A stretch of DNA of 64,000 bases from Treponema sp. (GTDB lineage Bacteria > Spirochaetota > Spirochaetia > Treponematales > Treponemataceae). Made by a program: the position numbers and the translations under genes. The notes beneath the pieces are model-generated. The model searched no databases. It saw only the letters and a program-made list of their open reading frames with translations, and was not told where the DNA came from. Location of the stretch: contig JAAYNH010000104.1 of the NCBI GenBank assembly GCA_012520945.1, positions 34,140 to 98,139 of the forward strand, in the 5' to 3' direction. Positions 16,780 through 25,700 of the stretch are shown piece after piece (the first letter of the stretch is position 1; every line of letters begins with the position of its first letter).

Positions 16780-17628
16780 ATGAAAATTCAAAAACTTAAC
16801 GGTCCATTAGAATTTGAAAACGATGGAGACTTATCATTTTTTACGGTTGGCGTTGGCAGTGCTTTTTCAAAAGCACATTTTCAAAATAATATTCTCGTAA
16901 TAAAAGGTAAAGATCATATTTTGATTGATTGTGGAACATTATGTCCATATGCGTTTCATAATTATAAAAGCAATATAACAAAAGTAAAAAACTTTCTTAT
17001 AACTCATTCTCATGCCGACCATATTGGTGGATTGGAAGAAGTGGCACTTATGGGAAGATATGTTTCAAAAATGAAGCCAAACATGGTTATAACGAATAAT
17101 TATAAACGAATTCTTTGGCAACAATCTTTGCGCGGAGGCAATTCTTACGGAGAAATGTCTTCTACAGGAAATTATTTAACTTTTGATGATTATTTTAAGC
17201 AAATTATTCCTAAACAGATTTGTAGAAAACCTCGCCCATTATATGAAGTTAATTGTGGTAACATAAATCTAAAAATTTTTCGAACCAAACATATTCCTGA
17301 ACAAGGCGAAAGTTGGCGGAAATCTTTTTATTCATTAGGTGTTTTAGTTGATGAAAGAATTCTTTTTCCAAGTGATACAAGATTTGATAAAGAAATGCTT
17401 TATTGGATGCTAGAAAAATTTCCTAAAATAGAGTATATTTTTCATGATTGTCAATTTTTTACAGGCGGTGTTCATGCATCCTATGATGAACTGAAAACTT
17501 TACCTGAAGATATACGTAAAAAAATTATTTTGTGTCACATTAGCGACAATTATGTTAATTATGATGCAAAAGCAGACGGTTTTTACGGTTTTGCAAAACA
17601 AGGCTGTTATTATAACTTTGACAAATAA
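16780..17628 (+). CDS. MBL-fold metallo-hydrolase
   Basis: The 282-residue product carries the metallo-beta-lactamase metal motif THSHADHIGG near residues 76-85. It also has SDTRFD near 198 and further histidines (HIPEQGE and HDCQFFTGGVHASYDEL) that can complete a two-metal site. The overall pattern resembles RNase Z/ComEC-like or cyclase-associated MBL hydrolases, but I cannot assign a substrate. The ATG at 16780 (MKIQKLNG) is preferred to an upstream in-frame start that would lie on top of a TATAAT at 16765-16770. With only 9 nt between that box and the ATG and no clear ribosome site, the mRNA may be near-leaderless. Confidence 0.85.
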   Translation: MKIQKLNGPLEFENDGDLSFFTVGVGSAFSKAHFQNNILVIKGKDHILIDCGTLCPYAFHNYKSNITKVKNFLITHSHADHIGGLEEVALMGRYVSKMKPNMVITNNYKRILWQQSLRGGNSYGEMSSTGNYLTFDDYFKQIIPKQICRKPRPLYEVNCGNINLKIFRTKHIPEQGESWRKSFYSLGVLVDERILFPSDTRFDKEMLYWMLEKFPKIEYIFHDCQFFTGGVHASYDELKTLPEDIRKKIILCHISDNYVNYDAKADGFYGFAKQGCYYNFDK

Positions 17629-17670
17629 AATTTTAATGAAAAAGTATTAAAAATAAAAACAGGGGAAATA

Positions 17671-18318
17671 ATGGTTTTTGACAGAAAAAAATATAAAACA
17701 GATGCAAAATTACAATTAAAAGGAAACGTTGGAAAATTTTTACCCGTTGTTTTAATTACCTTTATATTGATAATTATTTTAAACTTTATTGAATTAATTG
17801 CAAAAGATGTAAATTATATTTATCTATTAACATTCATAGTTATAGTTATGATTTCTTCTATACTAAAAATTGCAAATATATATTATTTTTTACAAGTCGT
17901 AAAAAATAATAATATTAAGTTTGATAATTTTCTTGACGGTATGAATCTTTGGCTTAAAGGCATTTTAAGTACTTTATGGCAATCTTTATGGATTACTATT
18001 TGGAGTTTCTTTTTTATTATTCCCGGCATTATCAAATCCATTGCCTACTCACAAATGGACCTTATTATTGCAGATAATCCTAATATTTCAGTACCAAAAG
18101 CTATGAAGCTAAGCATGGCAATGACAAAAGGCTATAAAAGCGAATTATTTATTTTAAGTTTGAGCTTTTTAGGCTGGTTTATTTTAGGAACATTAACTTG
18201 TGGAATAGCATTTGTTTGGATTTATCCATATATTCAGTTAACGTACACAAATACATATTTTGCACTAAAACGTAATGCACTTACAACTGGTATTTTACAA
18301 ACACATGATTTTAATTAA
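17671..18318 (+). CDS. DUF975-like integral membrane protein
   Basis: The 215-residue protein begins with a short soluble segment (MVFDRKKYKTDAKLQLKGN) typical of DUF975 proteins. About five hydrophobic helices follow, including FLPVVLITFILIIILNFIEL and a glycine-containing pair near the C-terminus (FLGWFILGTLTCGIAFVWIY). The motif IIKSIAYSQMDLIIADNP and the preceding FIIPGI are characteristic of this family as I know it. Function is unknown. AGGGGAA lies before the ATG. It is followed by sppA after 12 nt, so the two are probably one operon at the membrane. Confidence 0.8.
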   Translation: MVFDRKKYKTDAKLQLKGNVGKFLPVVLITFILIIILNFIELIAKDVNYIYLLTFIVIVMISSILKIANIYYFLQVVKNNNIKFDNFLDGMNLWLKGILSTLWQSLWITIWSFFFIIPGIIKSIAYSQMDLIIADNPNISVPKAMKLSMAMTKGYKSELFILSLSFLGWFILGTLTCGIAFVWIYPYIQLTYTNTYFALKRNALTTGILQTHDFN

Positions 18319-18330
18319 ACAGGAGTTATT

Positions 18331-19341
18331 ATGAAAAAAAACCGAACCGGTCTCCTTATATTTTTAATTTTGCTTATTCTTCTTATAATTACCGGTGTTT
18401 TATTTTTGCTAAACTTTGACAAAACACAAAATTCTCCTAAAATTGATTTAAGAATTAACTCCTCCCCTTTTCAATTTAGTTTTTCAAAAGATAGTTCCAT
18501 GACACCAACTTTTTCAGAATATATTGCCATTTTGTATATTGAAGGAACCATAACTGAAAAAACAAAAACATATGACCACAAAAAATTTATTCAGACAGTA
18601 AAAAATTTACAAACAGACACAAAAAATGTCGGCATAATGCTTTTTATTGATTCTCCGGGAGGCACGGTCTATCATTCCGACGAAATATATTTAACTTTGA
18701 AAAATTATTCAAAAACAAATAAACCCGTTTGGGCATATTTAGGCTCCATGGCGGCTTCCGGCGGTTATTACATTGCTTGTGCAGCAGATAAAATCATTGC
18801 AAACAGAAACTGCTTAACCGGCTCCATAGGTGTTATTGCAGGACAGTCTGTTGATATAACCGGTTTCTTAGAAAAACATGGCATAAAAATGACAACCATT
18901 ACCGCCGGAAAAAACAAAAATATGCTGAACATTGACAGTCCTGTGACAGATGAGCAAAAAGCCATTATGCAGTCTATTGCCGATGAAGCATATGAGCAAT
19001 TTACAGGTATCATTGCGGCAAGTCGCGGTTTAACAATAGCACAAACAAAAAAACTTGCCGACGGACGTATTTTTACAGCAAATCAAGCTTTGAAAAACAA
19101 ACTAATTGATGCAACTGACAGCTTTGAAAATACGATAGATAAATTTACCGAAGAATTATCCGAAAATTTATCTAAAAAAGTAAAAGTTAAGCATATTGAA
19201 AACAAGTCAAAAAACAACATTGCAGATTTTTTCATGGAAAAAATACAAAATATTATACCCAAAAATGAACTTGAAAATGTAGTGAATATGTTTGCATTAC
19301 CGGATAATCTCGATTTTCCTGCATATTACTATGCAAAATAA
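18331..19341 (+). CDS. sppA: Signal peptide peptidase SppA (single-domain type)
   Basis: SppA is a membrane-anchored serine protease that degrades cleaved signal peptides. The 336-residue product has an N-terminal membrane anchor at about 5-30 and a ClpP-like S49 domain. Catalytic serine lies in GSMAASGGYYIACAAD near 139-154, and the lysine is expected in the ITAGKNKNM segment near 193-201, with GSIGVIAGQSVDI between them. It is the short, one-domain form like the Bacillus enzyme, not the two-domain enterobacterial form. AGGAG precedes the ATG. Its stop codon abuts that of the convergent regulator gene. Confidence 0.94.
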   Translation: MKKNRTGLLIFLILLILLIITGVLFLLNFDKTQNSPKIDLRINSSPFQFSFSKDSSMTPTFSEYIAILYIEGTITEKTKTYDHKKFIQTVKNLQTDTKNVGIMLFIDSPGGTVYHSDEIYLTLKNYSKTNKPVWAYLGSMAASGGYYIACAADKIIANRNCLTGSIGVIAGQSVDITGFLEKHGIKMTTITAGKNKNMLNIDSPVTDEQKAIMQSIADEAYEQFTGIIAASRGLTIAQTKKLADGRIFTANQALKNKLIDATDSFENTIDKFTEELSENLSKKVKVKHIENKSKNNIADFFMEKIQNIIPKNELENVVNMFALPDNLDFPAYYYAK

Positions 19342-19947
19342 TTAAATGGAAAGATGTTTTTTGAATGTCGTTGCTATTTCTAATAGATTCAAAGGTTTTT
19401 TAAAAAATTCCGCAGCACCCATTTCTTTTAGTTGTTTTTCAATATTACCATTTTCTAAAGCAGTAATTACAAAAACAACAGGTTTGCCGAATTCTTCAGT
19501 TGTGTAAATGCGTCGACAAATGTCAAAACCGTCAACGCCCGGCAAATCCAAATCAAGAAAAACACAATTTGTTTTTTTATTTGCTAACTGAGCACCTGCA
19601 TCAAAGCCATTAAAAGCTTGAACAATTTCTAAATTATCAAATTCGCGTTCTAAATATTTTGATAAAACAGTATTTAATCCAATGTCGTCATCTACAATTA
19701 AAACATTTATATTTTTATCTAAGTTTTTTGTATACATTTCAAGAATTTCAGCAGGAATTCGCATTTTGCGAGATTTCATAAAATCAACTAAATCATCTAA
19801 ATAAACACGATATTGACCACCGGGAGTGCAAAATGCTGTTAAATATCCGTTACGAATCCAATTAATTGCTGTTTGATTTACAACCCCACAAATATTTGCA
19901 ACTTCCAATGCAGAATATACTATTGTTTTATTTGACTCTTTTGCCAT
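19342..19947 (-). CDS. Response regulator with N-terminal MerR/excisionase-type HTH
   Basis: The 201-residue protein has a MerR/excisionase-like winged helix at about 12-60 (YSALEVANICGVVNQTAINW then GGQYRVYLDDLVDFM). A receiver domain follows from about 78 (NVLIVDDDIGLNTVLSKYL) with the phospho-acceptor aspartate in CVFLDLDLPGVDGF, the switch threonine in VITALENG and the conserved lysine in FFKKPLNL. Domain order is the reverse of ordinary response regulators. No histidine kinase is adjacent. AGAGGAAAG is a good ribosome site. Probable DNA-binding regulator responding to phosphorylation; targets unknown. Confidence 0.9.
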   Translation of the reverse strand: MAKESNKTIVYSALEVANICGVVNQTAINWIRNGYLTAFCTPGGQYRVYLDDLVDFMKSRKMRIPAEILEMYTKNLDKNINVLIVDDDIGLNTVLSKYLEREFDNLEIVQAFNGFDAGAQLANKKTNCVFLDLDLPGVDGFDICRRIYTTEEFGKPVVFVITALENGNIEKQLKEMGAAEFFKKPLNLLEIATTFKKHLSI

Positions 19948-20013
19948 ACTTTCCTCTTTTTATTTAATACATAACAAGTCTATACTATTTTTAGACTTTT
20001 GTAAAAGACTTTT

Positions 20014-20667
20014 TCATTTTATCGTATTTTTTATTATTTTATAATCAAATCCTAAATTCATCAATTTTTTAACAATTTTTACATCATCATATCCAAGATT
20101 TTTACACTTGCACAATGCTTTTTCAAAAATTATATTTTCATCAATATTTTCAAAATAATTATCAATAGCTTTTTGTGCAACATTTTTATTAATGCCCCTA
20201 GAACATAATTCAGCAAAAAGTTTAATTTTTCCTTCTGTATGTCTAATCATTCTATTTTGAATCCATGCTTGTGCAAAACGGCTATCATCGAGAAATCGCT
20301 CTTCTTCAAGAACATCTAAAACTTGTTCTATAATTTCTTTTTTAAAACCTTTTTTATAAAGTTTTACTGTCAAACCTTTTCTGCATTGTTCTGCCCTATT
20401 CAAATAATTCATGGCAAAATGCTCAACAACATAGCAATACGCAGAATGCATCAGTTCTTCAAGTCTTGCACCTGAAAAAACAGAACCAATAAATAAATCA
20501 TCTTCATTTAAAAAATTAAAATATCGTTCGGAGATAAAAAAAGAAGGTCCCGACAAAAACTGCAATTTACTACAGAATGCACTGACCTTCTTTTTCTCAA
20601 TAAGTTCAAGTTTAGTTTTTTCAAGAGGTGTGCTTGCACAAAAATCTTGTTGCAAAGACAAATCCAT
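20014..20667 (-). CDS. recX: RecA regulatory protein RecX
   Basis: RecX is a small helical protein that modulates RecA filaments. The 217-residue product has the RecX signature in its middle: a helix-turn unit KLYKKGFKKEIIEQVLDVLE, then EERFLDDSRFAQAWIQNRM and a second repeat KLFAELCSRGINKNVAQKAI, followed by a third at the C-terminus. The N-terminal 70 residues are less conserved. ATG at 20667 is preferred to a TTG two codons earlier; the ribosome site is weak. It follows rpsI closely on the same strand and probably shares its mRNA. recA itself is not in the window. Confidence 0.85.
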   Translation of the reverse strand: MDLSLQQDFCASTPLEKTKLELIEKKKVSAFCSKLQFLSGPSFFISERYFNFLNEDDLFIGSVFSGARLEELMHSAYCYVVEHFAMNYLNRAEQCRKGLTVKLYKKGFKKEIIEQVLDVLEEERFLDDSRFAQAWIQNRMIRHTEGKIKLFAELCSRGINKNVAQKAIDNYFENIDENIIFEKALCKCKNLGYDDVKIVKKLMNLGFDYKIIKNTIK

Positions 20668-20688
20668 AAACAAATCGAACCTGAAAAA

Positions 20689-21081
20689 TTAACGTTTGCT
20701 GAACTGAAATTTTCTACGAGCACCACGTTGACCAAATTTCTTACGTTCAACCATACGTGAGTCACGTGAAAGATAATTATTTGCTTTAAGTGCTGCATGG
20801 TTATCTTGATCAACTTGAATTAAAGCACGTGAAATTCCATGTAAACAAGCACCGGCTTGGCCATTAAGTCCGCCACCGGTAACATTGATAACAATATCAA
20901 ATTTATTTTCGTTGCCGGTAACCATTAGAGGTTGCGTAACAACTTGAATTTGTTCTGCAGTTGCAAAGTATTCATTAACATCTTTGCCATTTACGGTGAT
21001 TTTTCCCGAACCTTCACGAACAAAAACACGAGCAGTAGCTGTCTTTCGTCTACCTGTTCCAATACCAATATTTTTTACCAC
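20689..21081 (-). CDS. rpsI: 30S ribosomal protein S9
   Basis: S9 is a small-subunit protein whose C-terminal tail reaches the P-site tRNA. The 130-residue product has GTGRRKTATARVFVREGSGK at the N-terminus, VTGGGLNGQAGACLHGISRA in the middle and the basic tail KKFGQRGARRKFQFSKR ending in the invariant lysine-arginine. Length is typical. It follows rplM after 13 nt, the near-universal rplM-rpsI pair. Confidence 0.98.
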   Translation of the reverse strand: MVKNIGIGTGRRKTATARVFVREGSGKITVNGKDVNEYFATAEQIQVVTQPLMVTGNENKFDIVINVTGGGLNGQAGACLHGISRALIQVDQDNHAALKANNYLSRDSRMVERKKFGQRGARRKFQFSKR

Positions 21082-21094
21082 AATAAACTCCTAA

Positions 21095-21523
21095 TTAAAC
21101 TTCCAACGGTTGAGGGTTCTGTGCAGCGTGCGGATGTTCGCTACCGGCGTAAATTTTTACGTTCTTTAACAATTTGCTACCTAGACGTCCATTTGGAAGC
21201 ATACCTTTAATTGCAAGTTGAAGTGGCTTTTCAGGATGTTTTTCAGCCAATTTTGCATAATTATGAGCTTTTAAACCGCCAACAAAACCTGTATGTTTGT
21301 AATACATTTTATCTTCAACTTTATTACCTGTCACAGCGATTTTATCAACGTTAATTATAACAATAAAATCACCCATTTCTTGATTAGGTGTAAATGAAGA
21401 TTTGTGCTTTCCACGAAGCATAAAAGCTACTTTGGATGCAACACGACCGAGCGACTTATCTGATGCATCAATAACATACCAGTTACGAACCGCTTCGCTT
21501 TCTTTTAAATAAATAGTTTTCAT
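21095..21523 (-). CDS. rplM: 50S ribosomal protein L13
   Basis: L13 is an early-assembling large-subunit protein. The 142-residue product has WYVIDASDKSLGRVASKVAF, FIVIINVDKIAVTGNKVEDK and the C-terminal IYAGSEHPHAAQNPQPLEV, all standard. AAGG lies 8 nt before the ATG. The roughly 100-nt leader upstream contains two adjacent hairpins and may mediate autoregulation by L13 or another ribosomal protein. Confidence 0.98.
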   Translation of the reverse strand: MKTIYLKESEAVRNWYVIDASDKSLGRVASKVAFMLRGKHKSSFTPNQEMGDFIVIINVDKIAVTGNKVEDKMYYKHTGFVGGLKAHNYAKLAEKHPEKPLQLAIKGMLPNGRLGSKLLKNVKIYAGSEHPHAAQNPQPLEV

Positions 21524-21632
21524 GTATAAACCTTGTACTATAAACTTTTTGGGATTATTACACTAGCATCCGGTAATATCCCTACTAAAAGGTGAGCAAA
21601 CCTTTAGTATGTGCCCATGATAAAACACTTAG
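21524..21632 (-). promoter_or_regulatory. Structured 5' leader of rplM-rpsI (candidate r-protein leader)
   Basis: Two stem-loops lie back to back. The first in transcription order pairs TACTAAAGG with CCTTTTAGTA (plus-strand 21583-21609, 8-nt loop, one bulged A). The second pairs GGGATATTAC with GTAATAATCCC (plus-strand 21551-21582, 11-nt loop, one bulged A). No T-run follows, so they are not a terminator. TATACT at 21639-21644 is a possible -10 box giving a leader of about 108 nt. Leaders that bind L13 are known in other phyla; the match here is by position and structure, not sequence. Confidence 0.6.
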
Positions 21633-21674
21633 GCTATTAGTATACGGGATTTAAATATATCATTTTTAGATAAT

Positions 21675-21896
21675 TTATTCAAGAGCTTTACTTGCTTCTT
21701 CTTCTCTTTTTGCTTCCTGTTTATCTTTTAAATCAGCAATACCTACAAATAAAGCAACTAAACCAATCAATGCTGACAAAACAGGTGCAGCCCCTTTTAA
21801 AAACATAATAACTTCAGCAGACCAATTAAGACAGCAAGGCAAAAGCGCAAAAACAGTAAATCCAATAAGAATAAAACCAACTATTATTGAAACCAT
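21675..21896 (-). CDS. Small two-helix membrane protein
   Basis: The 73-residue protein has two hydrophobic segments, at about 3-22 (IIVGFILIGFTVFALLPC) and 36-54 (APVLSALIGLVALFVGIADL), and a charged, Lys/Glu-rich C-terminal tail. A strong GTGGAGGA ribosome site and good start support it being a real gene. I recognise no family. It could be a holin-like or small regulatory membrane protein, but nothing in the sequence decides. It lies upstream of rplM on the same strand and may be transcribed into it. Confidence 0.75.
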   Translation of the reverse strand: MVSIIVGFILIGFTVFALLPCCLNWSAEVIMFLKGAAPVLSALIGLVALFVGIADLKDKQEAKREEEASKALE

Positions 21897-21947
21897 TTTT
21901 CCTCCACTTTATAAAAAACTAAGTAATTGTAGCATATTTTTTTTGAC

Positions 21948-21976
21948 TTGTAAACTTTTAATTTTTGATTTATAAT
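21948..21976 (+). promoter_or_regulatory. Promoter of the RpiB-family gene
   Basis: TTGTAA (21948-21953), 17 nt, TATAAT (21971-21976), 30 nt before the ATG, which has an AAGGAAG ribosome site. Confidence 0.65.
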
Positions 21977-22006
21977 TTTAAAAAATATATAGAATAAGGA
22001 AGTGCT

Positions 22007-22645
22007 ATGAAAATTGCTTTAATTAATGAAAACAGTCAAGCTGCAAAAAACGAACTAATTTTTAACACTTTGAAAAAAGTTGTTGAACCGATGGGACACA
22101 CAGTTGTAAATTATGGAATGTATGGCTCAGATGACCGTGCAAGTCTCACATATGTTCAAAACGGAATTTTAGCTGCAACTTTGCTTAATTCCGGTGCTGC
22201 GGATTTTGTGATTACCGGCTGTGGAACAGGTGAAGGTGCAATGCTTGCTCTTAACTCATTTCCAGGAGTTTTATGCGGTCTCATTATTGACCCAGCGGAT
22301 GCATGGATGTTCAGTCAAATTAATGCCGGTAATTCAATTTCATTGCCTTTTGCAAAAGGTTTTGGTTGGGGAAGCGAAATTACATTAGAATATATTTTTG
22401 AAAAATTATTTAAAGACGAACCAATGGGTGGTTATCCAAGGGAACGCGTTGAACCGGAAAAACGAAATAAATTAATTTTAGACGATGTAAAAAAAGTAAC
22501 ACACAAAGATATGGTAACTATTTTAGAAAATCTTGACCGCGATTTAGTAAAAGGTGCATTTGCCGGTAGTAAATTTAAGGAATTATTTTTTGCAGATTGC
22601 AAATGCGAAAAAATTGCAACCGTAGTGAAAAAAATTATTGGATAA
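22007..22645 (+). CDS. RpiB/LacA/LacB-family sugar-phosphate isomerase
   Basis: The 212-residue protein has the RpiB/LacAB fold signature: an N-terminal Rossmann strand (MKIALINENSQAAKNE), a central VITGCGTGEGAMLALNSFPG matching the active-site GCGTG-x-G loop of ribose-5-phosphate isomerase B, and LCGLIIDPADAWMFSQINAG where RpiB has the R-x-x-N/H-N segment. It is longer than classical RpiB (about 145-150) by a C-terminal region of some 65 residues. It therefore may belong to a related subgroup acting on another sugar phosphate. Aldose-ketose isomerisation is the expected chemistry; the exact substrate is open. Confidence 0.85.
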   Translation: MKIALINENSQAAKNELIFNTLKKVVEPMGHTVVNYGMYGSDDRASLTYVQNGILAATLLNSGAADFVITGCGTGEGAMLALNSFPGVLCGLIIDPADAWMFSQINAGNSISLPFAKGFGWGSEITLEYIFEKLFKDEPMGGYPRERVEPEKRNKLILDDVKKVTHKDMVTILENLDRDLVKGAFAGSKFKELFFADCKCEKIATVVKKIIG

Positions 22646-22660
22646 TTTAACAAACAAGGG

Positions 22661-22700
22661 AAAAAGCACTTGCAAATTTTAATTTGTAGGTGCTTTTTTT
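22661..22700. terminator. Bidirectional terminator overlapping the 3' end of a coding region
   Basis: AAAAAGCAC...GCAAATT pairs with AATTTG...GTGCTTTTTT around a short loop, separating the plus-strand isomerase gene from the convergent EAL gene. The right arm also encodes the last residues and stop codon of the EAL protein (stop at 22679-22681). Confidence 0.85.
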
Positions 22701-25700
22701 TCTATAAAATTTGTCACATCAAATAGTGAAGCAAGAAACATATATCTACCTCCACTACTTGCAATCATTTGAATTCTTATATGTAAAGTAAGACCATCTC
22801 TGTCTTTTTCAGGAATTTTCCACCGTACAAAAGCATCTTCTTCTTTACCTGTCTCTATTGCATTTTTTATCATTTCAAAAAAAACATCATAATCGTCCGG
22901 TATCACAATTTTTTTTATGTACATGCGAATTGACTCAAATTCTTCTTGAGAAATGCCTATTTCTTCATAAAATTTATCATTTGCACGTAAAACTTCAACG
23001 TTACCATCTTGAAACTCAAATAAACAAAATGCATTAATAAAATTATTAAATATTTTTGATGCCGGTGCATCAGGGTTCCAAAGTTCATCAATTGAAAATG
23101 CAATATTTTTATTCATAACTTTACTTTTAATACTATGAGTAGATTTTTCTTTCATTCGTTCAAATTCGTCCAAAGGAATCGGTGGTGAATATAAATATCC
23201 TTGAACATAAAAACAACCTATTGATTTTAGGTAATCAGCCTGAGCTAACGTTTCAACTCCTTCAGCAATAACAGGTAAGTTTAACCATTTTGCCATACGA
23301 ACAACACTATTTAAAATATTACCGCCACGAGCTGCATTTTCTGAACCAGATAGAAATTTCAAGTCAAGTTTTAAAATATCAACAGGAACATCTTTTAAGG
23401 TGTTAAGAGATGAATAACCTGAACCAAAGTCATCCATTTCTACGGAAAAATGCATTTGTTGTAAAAGTTTTACAGTTTCAATAAGTTGCTTTGGATTTTC
23501 AACGTATACAGATTCGGTAATTTCGAGCCGTAAATATTTTATAGGAATTTGATATTTTTTAACCAATGCAAGCAAAATATCAGGAAGTCGCGGATTATAA
23601 ATGTCACGGCGAGAAATATTTACTGAAATAGGTATCAATTCAATATCGCGCTCACGCCAGCTTTTCAATATTTGACAAACAAGTTCCCAAACATATTCAT
23701 CTAACTTTGAAATAAAGCCGTTTTCTTCAAAAACAGGTATAAATTGTGCAGGCGAAATAAGTCCTAAAATCGGATGTTTCCAACGTACTAAAGCCTCAGC
23801 ACCAATTAATTCACCACTTAAATGATTATATTGAGGTTGTAAATATACTATAAACTCATGATTGAGTAACGCTTTATTCATTTCATTAATAATTTTTTGC
23901 TCACTAACTAACTGATCGCGTAATTTTGAATCATAATAAGCATAGCGTTGTAAATAATTACCTTTAATTGTGCGTAAAGCAAGTCGTGCTCTATCACACA
24001 TTAAATTTACATTAATTTCGGTTTCATCAATAATATAAAGTCCCAAATAAGCAATAATTTTAAAATCATGGGTAAAGTCGTTCAAATAAGAATCAAACTG
24101 TTGATTCCATAGTTTAAAATCCGTGTCGTTTTTGGGAAAACAACAAACAAAATGATCTGCTTCCAAATAACCGTGCGTAGCATTATTATTAAAATTTTCT
24201 TTCATATGCCTTGCAATATAACGTAATAATGCATCACCCGTTTCAACACCGAATTGATCATTAATGATTTTAAATCTTTCAATATCCGTAACCATTATTA
24301 CATATTTGGTACCTTTGTTTTTATCTAACATTTTACGTGTTTCTCTAAAAAACTTAGATTTATTCCACAAACCTGTAAGTAAATCATGATTAGCTCGATA
24401 TTCCAACTTAATATTTTGTTTTTTTTCCATTGAGTTTTTAATTGACAAAACAACAATAAAAATTAAACACAAAACAATAATAACACCTAAAACAAAAATT
24501 GCAACTTGAACCGCATTTATGTAAGCAAAACTTCTATAATCTGCAATATCTATTACATTTGTATGCTGAGCAACAATATCGGAAATCTCTCCACTGGAAA
24601 TATTAAAAATCACCTTTTCCAATATTGAAAACAATACCGGATTTGCGGGTTTAAAAATACCAAGACAAATTTTTTGGTCAATATCTGTAATAGTATTAAA
24701 TTTTAATGAACGATATGGTTTTTGTCTTAAAAAATAATCCGCTTCAAACATATTCGTCAATGTATAATCATTTTCTTCTCTTATTAAAGAAGTAATACAA
24801 CCTTCGAACGTAGAAAAAAATCGAACCGAATTTGAATCTATTCTTTTTAAAACTTTATTCGGCACAGGAGCCATTTCAGTCATAGCAACTCTTTCTGCTT
24901 TAAATGCTAACGGTCGCAAAATTTCAATCATGGGCACAGATAAAAAAAATTGCGTTTGAGCAATATTATATCTCTTTGACCAAATGCTATCGTAAACGGA
25001 GGCAATTATTACATTTTCTCCTTCGTATTTGTTGTGAATATAATCGGAAAATAAATGCATTTTTTCAGAGTCATAATATACAAAAGTAAATTTTAAACCG
25101 GAAAGGTCTTCAATTTTGTTCATTACATCACGTATAATCCCCGCAAAATCCCCATTCTCATTTTTATATTCCATTGGTGGACGATAAAAATAAATCATTA
25201 CAATTTCAGGATTTGAATTTATAAATTGTAATTCATCTTTTGAAAATAATTGTTTATCAAAACTTTGAAAATATTTTTCAGTTAAATATCTTTCTAAACT
25301 AGAATTATAACGTTTAATTCTAACAATAACACTGTCAAGCTTGCTAAGTAAATTTATATTTTGAGGTAAAACAGCAAATTGAATATACAAAGAAGGCAAA
25401 TCGGCAACAACATTTAGATTCAAAGATGGATCATTGTAATTCATAATGATTAAATCAAGTTCATTATTATTTAATGCTTGCAAAAGTTTATCTTGATTCG
25501 GATAGATTATGAATCGACAGTTTAAATTCATTTCTTGTGCAAAGTCTTTCAATTTATCTTCTGAAACTGAATATGTCAAATAACCGACTTTTTTTTCGTT
25601 TAATAATGAATAGTCTCCATATGTAAAACGAAAATCATCGTTACGGCATAATATCATAACAGGCTGCTGTCCCACATGAAATGAGCTGAATATTGATTTA

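Noticed and set aside
18331..19341. Two-domain (enterobacterial) SppA
   Set aside because: Only one S49 domain is present and the length matches the short type.
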